Shown: piece after piece, positions 9,452 to 19,431 of the stretch | Layout: every line of letters begins with the position of its first letter | How positions within the stretch are numbered: position 1 is the first letter of the stretch | From: Myxococcales bacterium | GTDB taxonomy: Bacteria; Myxococcota_A; Polyangia; Polyangiales; JAFGIB01 | Length of the DNA stretch: 34,410 bases | NCBI GenBank assembly: GCA_028817855.1 | Contig: JAPPOT010000882.1 | Coordinates: forward strand, 1 to 34,410 | Direction: 5' to 3' | Notes under the pieces: model-generated | Seen by the model: the letters and a program-made list of their open reading frames with translations, nothing else | Databases searched by the model: none | Told to the model about the DNA's origin: nothing | Program-made: the position numbers and the translations under genes

Positions 9452-12400
9452 TCACTCCGCCGGCGGCGCGGCCTGGGCGGGGGGTTCCCCCAGGCGCCGG
9501 TACTCGCGACCGATCTGGCGCACCAGGGCCCAGGCGTCATCCAGCACGAGGTAGGCGCACGGCACCATCACCAGGATGATGAACGTCGCGAAGAGCACGC
9601 CGAAGCCGAGGCTGATCGCCATCGGAATCAGGAAGCGCGCCTGGACCGACGTCTCCAGGATCATCGGCGACAGGCCGAGGAAGGTCGTCAGCGAGGTCAG
9701 CAGGATCGGCCGGAAGCGCCGCTTGCCTCCCGCGATCACCGCATCCAGCGTGCTCATCCCCGCCGCCTTGAAGCGGTTGATCGCCACCACGAGTATGAGC
9801 GAGTCGTTCACCACCACGCCCGACAACGCCACCACCCCGAACATCGTCATCATGCTCAGGTCGTAGCCCATCACCAGGTGCCCGATGACCGCGCCGATCA
9901 TGCCGAAGGGGATCGCGCTGAGGACCAGGATCGGCTGTGCATAGCTGCGGAATGGGATCGCGAGCAGGCCGTACATCGCGATGATCGCGAGGCCAAAGCC
10001 CTTGAAGATGCCCATCATCATCTCCATCTGCTCTTTGCGCTGGCCCTCGGACGTGTACGTGAGCCCGGGGATGTCCCGCTGCAGCGCCGGCAACTCCTTG
10101 TCCAGCAAGCTCTTCATGATCTCGCCGCCGTTGCCCTTCGTGTCGTCCACGTCGGCCGTCACGTCGATCGTCCGCCGCCCACCCGCGCGCTCGATCTTCG
10201 TGTAGGCGCGCCCGCGGCTGACCGTGGCCGCCTGCCCCAGGGGCAGCTCGCCGCCGCCCGGCGTGCGCACCATCAGCGCCTCGATGTCGGCCTCCGAGCG
10301 CCGCTCCGACAGCGGACGTCGCACGAAGACGCGAAGCTCCTCGCGCCCCCGTTGCTGGCGCAGCACCTCCGAGCCGTAGAAGGCGGAGCGCACCTGGCGC
10401 CCGAGCTCCATCTGGCTGAGCCCGAGGCTGCGCGCCTCGGCTTTCAGCTTGAGATCGATCTGCTCCTTGCCGCGCGCGCTGCCGTCCACGATGTCGTAGG
10501 TGCCGGCGTAGCCGCGGATGATGTTCGCGAGCCGCTCGCCCGCGTGCTCCAGGGTGCGCGTGTCGGTATGGCTCAGGCGCACGTGCACCGGAGAGCCGCC
10601 GCTGTGGCCGGTCGTGTAGTGGAAGACCAGGCCCTCCGCGCCCGGGATCTCACCGAGCCGCTGGCGCCACTGGCGCGCGAGCTGACCCGCAGTGACCTCC
10701 CGTTGATCGCTCGCCACCATGAAGACCTTGACGTCCGCCAGGTGGCTCGCCCCACTGCCCGCGCGCCCGGGGCTGGTGGCTCCCTGGGGGCCGGCACCGC
10801 CGACCTCGGAGAAGATGCCGCGGGAGATACGGTCGGCACCGCCGTGCTCCTCGAGCAGCTCTTCGGCGACCGAGAGCATGCGCGCCTGGTGGCGCTTGGT
10901 GACTTCCACCGGTGTGCCCACCGGCATCTCGAGGCGCGCGTTGACCACGTCGCCCTCGATCTTGGGCAGGAAGCGGAAGCTGATGCGTCCCCCGGCGATC
11001 AGCCCGATCGTGATCACCAGCATCGCGATGCACGCGCCCATCGTCGTGTAGCGCCAGCGCGCCGAGCCCAGCAGCTGGCGGCCGTAGATCCTGTCCACGA
11101 ACCACTCGAGCATGTGCGAGAACCGCTGCTGCTGGCGCAGCAGGATGTCCACCAGGCTGAAGCGCCCGATCAGCCGGAAGGGCAGGTCGAGCACCTGGAA
11201 GGGATAGCCGAGGATCGTGGTGACCGGCGACTTCTTGTGGGAGAGGTGGGCCGGCAGCACGAAGAGCGACTCGATCAGCGACATCGCCAGCACCGCGATC
11301 ACCACCAGCGGCAGGTTGCGGAAGAACTTGCCCGCCGGCCCCGGCACGAAGAGCAGGGGCATGAAGGCGATGATCGTCGTCAGGATCGAGAACGTGACCG
11401 GCTGGGCCACCTCGCGCACGCCCGCAATGGCGGCGTCGAGCGTACGCATCCCCTCGCGTCTGTGCTTGTGGATCGCCTCGCCGACGATGATCGCATCGTC
11501 AACCACCATGCCCAGGGTCACGATGAAGGCGAACAGACTGATCATGTTGATCGAGACGTCCACGTGCGGGAGGAAGAGCAGCGACCCGATGAAGGAAATC
11601 GGGATGCCGAGCGTGACCCAGAAAGCGAGCTTCACCTCCAGGAAGAGCCCGAGCACCAGGATCACCAGGATCAGGCCGATGGCGGAGTTCTTCAGCAGGA
11701 GGTCCTGGCGCGCGGCGTACATCTCGGAGCGGTCGTCCCAGACCGCCATCTTCACCCCGGACGGCAGCTCGTGCTTCATCTGCGCGATCACCTCGTGGAC
11801 CGCTGCTGAGACGTCTATCGGGCCCTCCGAGCCGACCCGATAGACCTGGATCGCCTGGGCGCGCTTGCCGTTGAAGGTGCTCTCCGCATCGGTCTCGGCG
11901 AAGGCGTCCTTCACGTTGGCGATGTCACCGAGCCGCACGGTGCTGCCGTCGGACTGGGCCAGGATGACGATGTCCTCGAAGTCGCGGCCGACGTAGCGCC
12001 GCTCGGACATGCGTAGCAGCACCTCACCCTTGCCTGTCTTGATGCCGCCACCGGGCAGCTCCACGGCCGCGCTGCGCACGGCCGCCGCCACCTGCTCGAT
12101 TGTCAGCCCGTAGGCGCGCAGCGAGTCCTGCGGTACCTCGATGCTGATCTCGACCGGCCGCTCGCCGGTCAGCTCGACCTTGGTGATGCCGTCGTGCTGG
12201 AGCAGCGCCTCGCGCATGCGCTCCGACAGCGCGCGCATGGGCTTCTCCTCCACGTCCCCCGACAGGATCACCTGCAGGACCGCGCGGCTGCCCTCGACCA
12301 GCGCCACGACGGGGCGCTCGGTGTCGGCCGGCAACGAGGTCACGCGGTCCACCGCGCCCTTGATGTCCGACAGGGCGCGATCCTGGTCGGTGCCGAGCAG

Positions 12401-12769
12401 CAGCTCCACCATCACGCTGCCCGCGCCCTCGGTGGCGGTCGAGCGCACCTCCTTGACGCCATCGACACCGCGCACGGCCTCCTCGATAGCCAGGATCACG
12501 CCCTGCTCCACCTCCGCGGGGCTGGCGCCGGGGTAGGCGACGCCGATGCTCACCCAGTCGAGCTCGAACTCCGGGAAGACCTCGCGCTTGACGTCGAACA
12601 GCGAGACGATACCGCCGGCGATCAGGACCGCCATCAGCAGGTTGGCGGCGACCGTGTTGCTCGCGAACCAGGCCAGCACGCCCTTGCGGCTCACCGGCTC
12701 CTCCGACGCCGCCTCTGGCTCCGACTGCCGCGGGCCGTCGGGCCCCGGTTGCTCCGGGAGCGAGCTCAT
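9452..12769 (-). CDS. RND efflux permease (AcrB/HAE1-like)
   Basis: 1105 residues from ATG 12769; the start overlaps the adaptor gene stop by 4 nt (ATGA). The protein has the duplicated RND plan: a helix near residue 33-56, a large periplasmic loop, a six-helix block from about 358, a second periplasmic loop and a last block ending near 1085. The proton-relay Asp pair is in [14 protein letters not shown] (Asp424, Asp425). An unusual acidic/Pro-rich cytoplasmic extension of about 28 residues precedes the first helix. It is the inner-membrane pump of a tripartite exporter with the adaptor and outer-membrane factor upstream. Substrates are not predictable; drugs, solvents or lipids are all possible for this subfamily. 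Confidence 0.93.
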   Translation of the reverse strand: MSSLPEQPGPDGPRQSEPEAASEEPVSRKGVLAWFASNTVAANLLMAVLIAGGIVSLFDVKREVFPEFELDWVSIGVAYPGASPAEVEQGVILAIEEAVRGVDGVKEVRSTATEGAGSVMVELLLGTDQDRALSDIKGAVDRVTSLPADTERPVVALVEGSRAVLQVILSGDVEEKPMRALSERMREALLQHDGITKVELTGERPVEISIEVPQDSLRAYGLTIEQVAAAVRSAAVELPGGGIKTGKGEVLLRMSERRYVGRDFEDIVILAQSDGSTVRLGDIANVKDAFAETDAESTFNGKRAQAIQVYRVGSEGPIDVSAAVHEVIAQMKHELPSGVKMAVWDDRSEMYAARQDLLLKNSAIGLILVILVLGLFLEVKLAFWVTLGIPISFIGSLLFLPHVDVSINMISLFAFIVTLGMVVDDAIIVGEAIHKHRREGMRTLDAAIAGVREVAQPVTFSILTTIIAFMPLLFVPGPAGKFFRNLPLVVIAVLAMSLIESLFVLPAHLSHKKSPVTTILGYPFQVLDLPFRLIGRFSLVDILLRQQQRFSHMLEWFVDRIYGRQLLGSARWRYTTMGACIAMLVITIGLIAGGRISFRFLPKIEGDVVNARLEMPVGTPVEVTKRHQARMLSVAEELLEEHGGADRISRGIFSEVGGAGPQGATSPGRAGSGASHLADVKVFMVASDQREVTAGQLARQWRQRLGEIPGAEGLVFHYTTGHSGGSPVHVRLSHTDTRTLEHAGERLANIIRGYAGTYDIVDGSARGKEQIDLKLKAEARSLGLSQMELGRQVRSAFYGSEVLRQQRGREELRVFVRRPLSERRSEADIEALMVRTPGGGELPLGQAATVSRGRAYTKIERAGGRRTIDVTADVDDTKGNGGEIMKSLLDKELPALQRDIPGLTYTSEGQRKEQMEMMMGIFKGFGLAIIAMYGLLAIPFRSYAQPILVLSAIPFGMIGAVIGHLVMGYDLSMMTMFGVVALSGVVVNDSLILVVAINRFKAAGMSTLDAVIAGGKRRFRPILLTSLTTFLGLSPMILETSVQARFLIPMAISLGFGVLFATFIILVMVPCAYLVLDDAWALVRQIGREYRRLGEPPAQAAPPAE

Positions 12770-14094
12770 CCGCTCTTCTCCGCGCTCTCCTCGTCCTCGG
12801 TCTCGGCCGCGCCCGAGGCCGGATCACCGGCCACCTTCTTCTTCTTTGGGTCGGCCTTGGGCTCGGGCAGGCGCAGCTCCATCCCCACCACCGGCGAGGC
12901 GATCGAGCTGGTGATCAGCATGTCGCCATCGTCGAGACCCGCGCTCACCAGCACGACGTCGTCGTCGCGGCGCAGCACCTTGACGTCGCGCACCTCGAGC
13001 CTTGCGTCCTGGTACACGTAGACCCGGTCGCCGTCGCGCAGCGCCACGCGAGGCACCTCGACCACGTCCTCGACCACCTTGCCCTGCAGCTCGACCTTCA
13101 CGTAGGCCCCGAGCAGGATCGGGAGCTCGCCCGCACGCTCGGACTCGGGATCGTTGAGCCCGAGCGGGTCTTGCACGCTCACCAGCAGGCGCGCCATGCG
13201 GCCCACGGGATCGAGCTCGCCCAGCAGGCGCACGGCGATGCCCGGGCGCTGGATCTTCTGGGAGCCCACTTCCTGCGTGATCATGGCGAGCGAGCCGAGC
13301 TTCGCGAAGGCCGTCGGCTGATCCTCGGCCGCGTAGGCCGCTGCGAGGGACTCGTCGGTCAGCAGCGGCGCGTTGGTGCCCGGCACCTTGAGCCAGGCCA
13401 GGTCGTCGACCGGCAGCGAGACCACGACCGTGAAGACGCGGGTCGCCACCAGCGTGGCCAGCGACTGGCCCGGGCTCACCAGGCGCCCGGCCTCGGTGGC
13501 GTTGACGCGCACGAAGGCGTCGAAGGGCGACTTGATCGAGGTCTTGCCCAACTGCATGCGGGCCTGCTGCAGGGAGGTCTCGGCGGTCTTGAGGCCGAGC
13601 TCGGCGGCGCGCATCTGGGGCTTGCGCAGGGCCAGCTCCGCGTTCGCCGCCTTGGCGCCCTCGCCGAACTGCGCCCACTCCTGGGCCGCCACCTCGCCGC
13701 GCCCCTGCTCGAGCTCGATCTCCGTGCGCGCGCGCTCGAGGGCGGCCTGCTGCTGGGCCACCGACAGGCGGTAGTCGCGCGGGTCGATCTTGAGCAGCGT
13801 CTCGCCTTCCTTGATCTGGCCTCCCGCCGTGAGCTGTGGGTTCTTCCAGACCACGCGCCCGCCGATCTCGCTCATCAGCTCGACCGAGTACGCGGGGATG
13901 ACGGTGCCATTTGCGCGCACCACGACGTCGCGGTCGATGCGCTTGACGGGCGAAGCCTCGACCAGGACCGCGCGCTCGGCGCGCGGCTTCTTGGGCGGCT
14001 TGGGCCGCGAGAAGATCATCTGCTGCGCGAAGAAGACCGCCGCGGCGATCAGCCCCAGGGGCAGCAGGGTCTGGAGCACTTGTCGGGGGGTCAC
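12766..14094 (-). CDS. RND pump periplasmic adaptor (membrane fusion protein)
   Basis: 442 residues from GTG 14094, preceded by GCGGAGG; the frame extends to GTG 14160 without a better site. A single N-terminal membrane helix (LLPLGLIAAAVFFAQQM) is followed by a lipoyl/hairpin region with the usual marks: SEIGGRVVW, EGETLLKIDPRDYRLSV, a coiled-coil hairpin rich in Ala/Glu/Gln, then TSIKSPFDAFV and AGRLVSPGQSL, beta-barrel and membrane-proximal domains, ending in a Lys/Glu-rich tail. It bridges the RND permease and the outer-membrane channel. The insert around ESLAAAYAAEDQPTAF is longer than in AcrA. The stop overlaps the permease start (ATGA), implying translational coupling. Confidence 0.92.
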   Translation of the reverse strand: MTPRQVLQTLLPLGLIAAAVFFAQQMIFSRPKPPKKPRAERAVLVEASPVKRIDRDVVVRANGTVIPAYSVELMSEIGGRVVWKNPQLTAGGQIKEGETLLKIDPRDYRLSVAQQQAALERARTEIELEQGRGEVAAQEWAQFGEGAKAANAELALRKPQMRAAELGLKTAETSLQQARMQLGKTSIKSPFDAFVRVNATEAGRLVSPGQSLATLVATRVFTVVVSLPVDDLAWLKVPGTNAPLLTDESLAAAYAAEDQPTAFAKLGSLAMITQEVGSQKIQRPGIAVRLLGELDPVGRMARLLVSVQDPLGLNDPESERAGELPILLGAYVKVELQGKVVEDVVEVPRVALRDGDRVYVYQDARLEVRDVKVLRRDDDVVLVSAGLDDGDMLITSSIASPVVGMELRLPEPKADPKKKKVAGDPASGAAETEDEESAEKSG

Positions 14095-14257
14095 GGGGCC
14101 TCCGCTGGGCTGGTTGTGGACAGCCCGAACGTTCGAGGTCGCGGCCAGAGCAGGGCGCACGACGAAGGAAGGGCCTCCCCCCTTTCGAGGAGGACAGCGC
14201 GGCTATGGCTGTGGGTTCGGGCGTTCATGGCGTTCAGAAGCGGCGCCTCGGAGGCCC

Positions 14258-15784
14258 CTAGCTCTTGTCTCCTGCGCTGGGGGGAGTCGCAGCGGCCGCC
14301 GGGGCCGGTTGGGGTTCCTCGTTGGGATCGGTCGGAGTGAGCAGCTCGGGCTGCTCCAGCTCGGCCATCCAGGTGCCGCCGAGGGCGCGGAAGAGCTGCA
14401 CCCGGTGGGAGAGCAGCTGGCGCCGCGCGGCGAGCAGGCTCATCTCGACCTGCTGCTGGGAGCGCAGGGCGGTGAGCACGGTCAAGAAGTCGCTCATGCC
14501 GTTGCCATAGCGGGCCTGGGCCTGCTCGAGGGTCATCTGGGCCACCTCGAGCTGCTCCTGGATACGCGCGATGTGCTTCTGCTGTTGCTGGGCCTGGGCC
14601 AGGGCATTGCTAACCTCGACCATCGCGCTGAGCAGGGCCTGGCCGTAGGCCGCCACCTGCTCGGAGACGATGGCGCGGTTTCGCTCCACCTCGGCGGCCC
14701 GGCGGCCACCGTCGAAGATCGGCAGTGCGATCGAGCCTGCCAGGGTCCAGATCGGGTCGAGCAGCCAGTCGTTGAGGCTGCTCGGCGAGCTCGTCAGATC
14801 CGCGGTCAGGCGCAGCGAGGGGTAGCGGTCGGCCACCGCGACAGCCACCCGGTAGTCGGCGGCCTCCACGCGACGCCGTGCCGCGCGCACGTCGGGGCGG
14901 CGCTGCAGCAGCTCCGAGGGAACGCCCACGGCGGGCGGCGTCGGCACCGCCGGCAGCTCGGCCCTCGCGCCGACCTGCAACCGCCCCGGCGGCTTGCCGG
15001 TCAACAGGGCCAGGCGGTTTTGCAGCATGCGCTCGTTGCTGATCGTCAGCTCGAGCTGGGCCCCGTTGTCGATCGCCAGCTGACGCTGCTGGTTGATCTC
15101 CACCGCCGACGCGAGCCCCTGACCGAGGCGCACCTTCAGCAACTCGACGAAGGTCTCGTTGATCTCGAGCTGCTTCTCGAGCAGTGCGCGGCGGGCCCGC
15201 ACCTGCACCAGGTCGAGCCAGGTCTCCGTCACCTCGGCCGCCAGGCTCATCGCCATCGTCTGGACCGAGTCGTGGGCCGACTCGCGGTCGAGGGCGGCAG
15301 CCTTGGCAGCAGAGCCGAGCTTGTTCCAGAGGTCCACCTCGTAGCTCGCACCGATCGAGCCGCGGGCGCTGCGGATCGTGCTGGGGGGCTCCGGGAAGGC
15401 CATGGCGGCGGCGCCGTCGTCCCCCATCGGGATGAAGTCGCGGCGAAAGCTGTTCTCGTTTTGGATCTGGGCACTGGCGCTCGCGTCGAGGGTGGGCCAG
15501 CGCGGCGCACCGGCCGCATCGGCCCCCGCGACGGCCTGGGCGAAGCGTGACCAGGCGGCGAGCAGATCGAAGTTGCTGCCGAGGCTGGCGTCGACCAGGC
15601 GATCGAGCTCGGCGTCGCCGAACTGCGTCCACCAGCGCTCCGGGCGCGCCTGGCCGGCGGCCGGCGTCTCCTCGCCGTAGGTTGCCGGCAGCTGCACGGG
15701 CGCCGCCGGCGCGGTGGTCACGTCGTGGGGTGAGCAAGCGGCCAGGGCCAACACCGTGGCAGGCGCGATCGAGGCGCGCTTCAT
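14258..15784 (-). CDS. Outer-membrane efflux lipoprotein (TolC/OprM family)
   Basis: 508 residues from ATG 15784, preceded by GGAGGG and overlapping the tetR stop (ATGA). A lipoprotein signal peptide ends at LALAAC (Cys17). The rest shows the duplicated OEP repeat: WWTQFGDAELDRLVDASLGSNFDLLAAWSRF, then a long helix pair, and in the second half LLQRRPDVRAARRRVEAADYRVAVA, then PIFDGGRRAAEVERNRA and ARYGNGMSDFLTVLTALRSQQQ. These are the family signatures of NodT-type channels. A Pro/Ala-rich tail follows residue 480. It supplies the outer-membrane duct for the adaptor and permease genes downstream, after a 163-nt gap that contains a GCCTCGGAGGC palindrome but no gene. Confidence 0.93.
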   Translation of the reverse strand: MKRASIAPATVLALAACSPHDVTTAPAAPVQLPATYGEETPAAGQARPERWWTQFGDAELDRLVDASLGSNFDLLAAWSRFAQAVAGADAAGAPRWPTLDASASAQIQNENSFRRDFIPMGDDGAAAMAFPEPPSTIRSARGSIGASYEVDLWNKLGSAAKAAALDRESAHDSVQTMAMSLAAEVTETWLDLVQVRARRALLEKQLEINETFVELLKVRLGQGLASAVEINQQRQLAIDNGAQLELTISNERMLQNRLALLTGKPPGRLQVGARAELPAVPTPPAVGVPSELLQRRPDVRAARRRVEAADYRVAVAVADRYPSLRLTADLTSSPSSLNDWLLDPIWTLAGSIALPIFDGGRRAAEVERNRAIVSEQVAAYGQALLSAMVEVSNALAQAQQQQKHIARIQEQLEVAQMTLEQAQARYGNGMSDFLTVLTALRSQQQVEMSLLAARRQLLSHRVQLFRALGGTWMAELEQPELLTPTDPNEEPQPAPAAAATPPSAGDKS

Positions 15785-16440
15785 GACTCGCCCTCCGTGT
15801 TCTTGAGCGCGCGCAGGAAGGTCTCCTGGAAGGACGGGACCAGGCGCTCGAAGTCGTAGAGCATGGGCACGCGATTGCTGACCTCGGCGCGGCTGAAGTA
15901 GAGCATCCACACACCCATCGTCCCGCCCCACAGGTGCATCACCGCCTCGAGCGCGTTGACGTCGGGGCGAATGCTGCCGTCCGTCTTGCCGCGCTCGATG
16001 ATGCCGACGACGATGCGGAAGAGGTTCGAGACCAGCGCCTGGTACTCCGCGAAGCCGGGCGAGTCCGGGCTGGCGCGGAAGCCGGAGGCCATCCAGGCGA
16101 GCATCGACTTGAGGTGCTCCGGATGCTCGCGACCGAACCGGCGATTGTGAGCGCTGATCTGCTCGAGCAGCTCGAAGCCGGTGCGCTGCGCGCCCTGCGC
16201 GACCGTCTCCTGCATCCGCCCCACAAGCAGCGACAGGCCGCGGTGGGCGATCGCCAGGTACAGGTCGTCCTTACTCTTGAAGTAGAGGTAGAGGGTGCCC
16301 TTGCTGAGCTCGGCGGCAGCGGCGACGTCATCCATCGTCGCCTCCACCGGACTCGTATCAAAAAAGACACGCTCCGCTGCATCCAGGATGCGATTTCGGC
16401 GCTCCTCGCGCTCGCGCTCTCGTCGTTCGGCGACGCCCAT
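15781..16440 (-). CDS. TetR family repressor of the efflux operon
   Basis: 219 residues from ATG 16440. The N-terminal helix-turn-helix is clear: RNRILDAAERVFF, TMDDVAAAAELSKGTLYLYFKSKDDLYLAI. The C-terminal ligand domain is the usual variable helix bundle ending in SFQETFLRALKN. An in-frame ATG at 16509 also exists, but it falls inside the palindromes at 16496-16517 and only about ten bases after the predicted transcription start, with no ribosome-binding site, so the shorter protein is preferred. It heads the operon with the outer-membrane factor (ATGA overlap), which suggests an autoregulated drug-responsive switch. The repressor role is inferred from family and position. Confidence 0.9.
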   Translation of the reverse strand: MGVAERREREREERRNRILDAAERVFFDTSPVEATMDDVAAAAELSKGTLYLYFKSKDDLYLAIAHRGLSLLVGRMQETVAQGAQRTGFELLEQISAHNRRFGREHPEHLKSMLAWMASGFRASPDSPGFAEYQALVSNLFRIVVGIIERGKTDGSIRPDVNALEAVMHLWGGTMGVWMLYFSRAEVSNRVPMLYDFERLVPSFQETFLRALKNTEGES

Positions 16441-16495
16441 GTGCCCTGTGCTCGCCCCTGAATGGGGGCTCAGTGGAAGGCTCGGGTCGTAGGAC

Positions 16496-16517
16496 TGACT
16501 CCGAGTCATTTTATGAC
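16496..16517 (-). promoter_or_regulatory. Palindromic operator candidate for the TetR protein
   Basis: TGACTC-C-GAGTCA at 16496-16508 is a perfect 13-bp palindrome, and GTCAT-TTT-ATGAC at 16505-16517 is a second one sharing bases with it. Both lie just after the predicted start of transcription of the tetR operon, the classic place for an autorepressor site. Binding by the adjacent TetR protein is inferred. Confidence 0.6.
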
Positions 16518-16525
16518 CGGAGGGA

Positions 16526-16554
16526 GTTATTGGTTTCACAGGGTCCTCCGTCAA
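16526..16554 (-). promoter_or_regulatory. Candidate sigma-70 promoter of the tetR-efflux operon
   Basis: On the minus strand TTGACG (16549-16554) is followed after exactly 17 nt by AATAAC (16526-16531). Transcription would begin near 16519, about 80 nt before the chosen tetR start and directly upstream of the palindromes. The same spacer also carries the divergent SDR promoter, so the repressor could affect both directions. Confidence 0.6.
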
Positions 16555-16619
16555 GGTGAAAAAACGTGTGGTAAGAGCAGGTCCGACACGCGATCTGGTC
16601 GGAGAACCGGAGGACACAG

Positions 16620-17387
16620 ATGGATATTCAGGGCTGTTCGACAATCGTCACCGGCGGGGCCTCGGGCCTCGGTGAGGCCACCACGCGCCGCTTCGTCCAG
16701 GCGGGCGCGAAGGTCGTGATCGCGGACATGAACGCGGACAAGGGCGAGTCCCTGGCCAAGGAGCTGGGCGATGGCTGCGCCTTCGTCAAGACGAACGTGG
16801 CGGACGAGGCCGAGGTGAGCCTGGCGATCGCCAGGGCCACCGAGCTCGGCAGCCTGCGCGCGGCGGTCAACTGCGCCGGAATCGGCTGGGCGCAGCGCAC
16901 CGTCAACCGCGACGGGCTGCCCCACGACCTCGGCATCTTCCAGAAGGTCATCGAGGTGAACCTGATCGGCACCTTCAACGTGCTACGCCTGTGCGCCGCC
17001 GCCATGGCCAAGAACGAGCCCCAGGCCGACGGCGAGAAGGGCGTCGTGATCAACACGGCCTCGATCGCTGCCTTCGACGGGCAGATCGGCCAGATCGCCT
17101 ACGCCGCCAGCAAAGCCGGGGTGGCGGGCATGACGCTGCCGGCGGCGCGCGACCTGAGCAAGGCCGGCGTGCGCGTGCTGACAATCGCCCCCGGCACCTT
17201 CGACACGCCCATGCTTGGCCAGCTCCCGGAGGAGCAGCGCCAGGCCCTGGCCGCCGGAATCCCCTTCCCCGCCAAGCTAGGCGATCCCGCCGAGTACGCC
17301 ATGCTCGCCCTGCACATGGTCGACAACCCGTACCTCAACGGCGAGACCGTGCGCCTCGACGGCGCGCTACGCATGCCGCCCAAGTAG
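16620..17387 (+). CDS. Short-chain dehydrogenase/reductase (3-hydroxyacyl-CoA dehydrogenase type-2-like)
   Basis: 255 residues from ATG 16620, with CCGGAGG 6 nt upstream. Classical SDR marks: TGGASGLG (11-18) for the NAD(P) pyrophosphate, an acidic Asp in VVIADMN (36) favouring NAD, VNCAGIG (83-89), Ser148 in NTASIA, and the catalytic Tyr161/Lys165 in YAASKAG. The sequence around [27 protein letters not shown] and [10 protein letters not shown] resembles mammalian HSD10 and bacterial 3-hydroxyacyl-CoA dehydrogenases, so oxidation of a 3-hydroxyacyl-CoA is the best guess. It is divergent from the tetR operon and convergent with the coiled-coil gene. Confidence 0.88.
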   Translation: MDIQGCSTIVTGGASGLGEATTRRFVQAGAKVVIADMNADKGESLAKELGDGCAFVKTNVADEAEVSLAIARATELGSLRAAVNCAGIGWAQRTVNRDGLPHDLGIFQKVIEVNLIGTFNVLRLCAAAMAKNEPQADGEKGVVINTASIAAFDGQIGQIAYAASKAGVAGMTLPAARDLSKAGVRVLTIAPGTFDTPMLGQLPEEQRQALAAGIPFPAKLGDPAEYAMLALHMVDNPYLNGETVRLDGALRMPPK

Positions 17388-17414
17388 ACCTGCCCCCGCC
17401 CGACGGCCACCACC

Positions 17415-17444
17415 GTGCTCCCTGCCGGGCAAGGGCAGGGGCAC
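17415..17444. terminator. Hairpin between convergent genes
   Basis: GTGC-T-CCCTGCC at 17415-17426 pairs with GGCAGGG-GCAC at 17434-17444 apart from one bulged T, leaving a 7-nt loop. It lies between the SDR stop and the coiled-coil gene stop and could serve both strands. No T tract follows. A separate perfect palindrome CCGGGCGCCCGG occupies 17462-17473. Confidence 0.55.
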
Positions 17445-17473
17445 GTTCGGGGTGCGGGCTCCCGGGCGCCCGG

Positions 17474-17764
17474 TCACTCGCAGCAGCCGTCGATCGCCTT
17501 CTCGACCGACTCGCGCAGGCCGCCGGCGCTCTTCGCGGCTTGCTCGGCCAGGGCGCGTGCGCTGCGGGCGACCTCGAGCGCGGGGGCGCGCAGGTCGTCG
17601 CGCATGCGCAGCAGGTCGTTTTCCAGGTGGTGCACTCGCCACTCCACCTCCTCGATCTCGTCGGAGGCCTCCTCGCGCAGGGCGTCGATGCGCGCTTCCA
17701 GCTCCTCGCCGAGCTCCCGCAGACTCTCGGCCTGCTGGGCGATCCGATCAAACAAGCGTTGCAT
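17474..17764 (-). CDS. Small coiled-coil protein, unknown function
   Basis: 96 residues from ATG 17764, with a strong AGGAGG site 6-7 nt upstream inside the end of the UbiB gene (17-nt overlap of the two reading frames). Nearly the whole chain is predicted amphipathic helix/coiled coil: FDRIAQQAESLRELGEELEARIDALREEA, then a Glu-rich heptad stretch, then an Ala-rich helix ARSARALAEQAAKSAGGLRE, ending in an unusual Gly-Cys-Cys-Glu. It has no signal peptide or membrane helix. The Ala-rich helix recalls phasin-like or membrane-surface proteins, but no family is recognised. Overlap with the kinase gene implies coupled translation and a shared process. Confidence 0.75.
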   Translation of the reverse strand: MQRLFDRIAQQAESLRELGEELEARIDALREEASDEIEEVEWRVHHLENDLLRMRDDLRAPALEVARSARALAEQAAKSAGGLRESVEKAIDGCCE

Positions 17765-19328
17765 GGTCTTCCTCCTGTTGCAGTGCGGCGCCGACGACCG
17801 GCAGGACGTGGCGGGCGAAGTCGATCTCGGGGCGGTAGCGCGTGAAGAGACCGCCGAGCGTTGCGAACACGCGCCCGAGCATCACAAGCTCCGGCGGCAG
17901 CGCGGTCACCGGATCGCGCTCGAGCTGCTCGGCCAACCCGCCCGCGCGCTCGAGCAGCTCGGCGCGGGTGGGCCAGCGCACGGGACCGCCGGCGGACTGG
18001 GCGATCTCGCCCAGCAGCGCGTCGGTGAAGGCGAGCAGGGTGTCCGGCGTGCCGCTGCGGGTCTCGAAGCCGAGCGCGTCGAAGAGCGCGGGCAGCCGCT
18101 CGCGCTCGCCGAAGAGAAAGGCGCGCAGCACAGCCAGGTAGCCCGCGCGGGCCTCAGGCGGCAGCTCCTTACTGCAGCCGAAATCGAGGAGCACCAGCTC
18201 GCCCGCGAGGGTGACCAGGATGTTGCCCGGGTGGGGATCGGCCTGGAACAGCCCGTGCTCCAGCACCTGGCGCAGGTAGAGCGCGAGCAGACGCCCGAGC
18301 AGCTCCGAGATCTGCGCGCGTGCACCCGGGTCTCCGGCCCCAGCGCGGGCCTCCAGCGCGTCGAGCACGAGGGTGATCTTGCGGCCCTCCGCGAAGCGCG
18401 TCGTGAGGACGGTGGGCCCGCACAGGGCGTCGACCGGCTCGGGGATGATCACGCCGGCCATGCCGTCGAGGGCGCGCGCGACACGACCGGCGACGTGCGC
18501 CTCCTTGGCGTAGTCGAGCTCGGCGCGTACTGCGCTGCGCGTCTCGGCGACGATCGTGGCGTGATCCAGGTCCGGCAGCATCGAGCGCATGCTCTCGACG
18601 AAGAGCTCGAGCATGTCGAGGTCGGCCTCGACCAGCGCCTCCACGCCCGGGCGCTGCACCTTCACCGCGACGACCTCGCCCTCGTGGGTGATGGCGCGAT
18701 GCACCTGGCCGATGCTCGCGGCCGCATGCGGCTCCGGATCGAGCTGGGCGAAGAGGCGCTCGACGGGAGCGCCGAGGGCCTGCTCCAGCGCGCGCTCGAT
18801 CTCGGGATAGGACACGGGCGGCGCGTCGTCCTGCAGACTGGCGAGCTCCTCGATCCAGATCGCCGGCAGCAGGTCCGAGCGCGCGGACAGCAGCTGGCCG
18901 AGCTTGAGGAATGCGCCGCCCTGCTCGGCGCTCACGCGGCTGAAGTTGCGGGCGCTGCGAGCGTGCAGGCGCTCGAGCATGCGCTCGGCGGCGGCCTCGC
19001 TCACGAAGGCCGAGCGCAGCCCGTAGAGGCGGTAGCCCGCAGCCACCTGGGTGAGCATCCAGCCGGTCTTGCGCAGGCGCGCGCCACGGCGCAGCCCCTC
19101 GGTCTGGACCTCGCGAGCGCCGGCCACCGCCTCCGCGGCGCCGTCGACCACGGCCCGGGCATCCCAGGCGAGGCGTTCGAGGGCCGTGATGAAGGAGTCG
19201 GCGACGGCGAGCCAGGCGCGCAGCTCGGTCCCCACTGCTGTGGGCTCGTCGCTCTGGACACGGCAGTGGCCGCGCCGGGAACGGCGGCGCGGGCGGCGTG
19301 ACGAGCTGGGTGTGGTCTCGAGCTGCAA
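17748..19328 (-). CDS. UbiB/AarF/ABC1 family atypical kinase
   Basis: 526 residues from TTG 19328, preceded by GGGAGGG. The kinase-like fold carries its special motifs: KxGQ (KLGQ, 142-145, then LLSARSDLLP), the Ala-rich loop AAASIGQVHRA (202-212), the nucleotide Lys in VAVKVQRPG (Lys223), the ExD motif ELD (270-272), QADPHPGN (362-369) and LLDFGC (381-386). It lacks the two C-terminal membrane helices typical of enterobacterial UbiB, as in many ABC1 proteins. The family works with ATP in lipid or quinone metabolism rather than as a classical protein kinase. An extra N-terminal 90 residues include an Arg-rich start. It is translationally coupled to the coiled-coil gene and preceded by a palindromic control region. 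Confidence 0.9.
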   Translation of the reverse strand: MQLETTPSSSRRPRRRSRRGHCRVQSDEPTAVGTELRAWLAVADSFITALERLAWDARAVVDGAAEAVAGAREVQTEGLRRGARLRKTGWMLTQVAAGYRLYGLRSAFVSEAAAERMLERLHARSARNFSRVSAEQGGAFLKLGQLLSARSDLLPAIWIEELASLQDDAPPVSYPEIERALEQALGAPVERLFAQLDPEPHAAASIGQVHRAITHEGEVVAVKVQRPGVEALVEADLDMLELFVESMRSMLPDLDHATIVAETRSAVRAELDYAKEAHVAGRVARALDGMAGVIIPEPVDALCGPTVLTTRFAEGRKITLVLDALEARAGAGDPGARAQISELLGRLLALYLRQVLEHGLFQADPHPGNILVTLAGELVLLDFGCSKELPPEARAGYLAVLRAFLFGERERLPALFDALGFETRSGTPDTLLAFTDALLGEIAQSAGGPVRWPTRAELLERAGGLAEQLERDPVTALPPELVMLGRVFATLGGLFTRYRPEIDFARHVLPVVGAALQQEEDHATLV

Positions 19329-19346
19329 AGGGCCCTCCCGATGGGC

Positions 19347-19418
19347 GTCATGTTTTGTATGACAGTCGATGTATTACAAAACATGACAGAGGCGCGCAAG
19401 TCCCTTGTCATACATTTT
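19347..19418 (-). promoter_or_regulatory. Operator-like palindrome cluster upstream of the UbiB gene
   Basis: A 13-bp perfect inverted repeat, GTCATGTTTTGTA (19347-19359) and its complement (19375-19387), is separated by 15 nt. Within and beyond it the half-site GTCAT occurs four times: 19347-19351, reversed at 19359-19363 and 19383-19387, and again at 19407-19411. The segment 19371-19389 matches 16 of 19 bases of a segment at the start of the upstream RHH gene. It begins 18 nt before the TTG start, a repressor-like position. The adjacent ribbon-helix-helix protein is the obvious candidate to bind it. Confidence 0.65.
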
Positions 19419-19431
19419 CGCGGGGCGGCCT

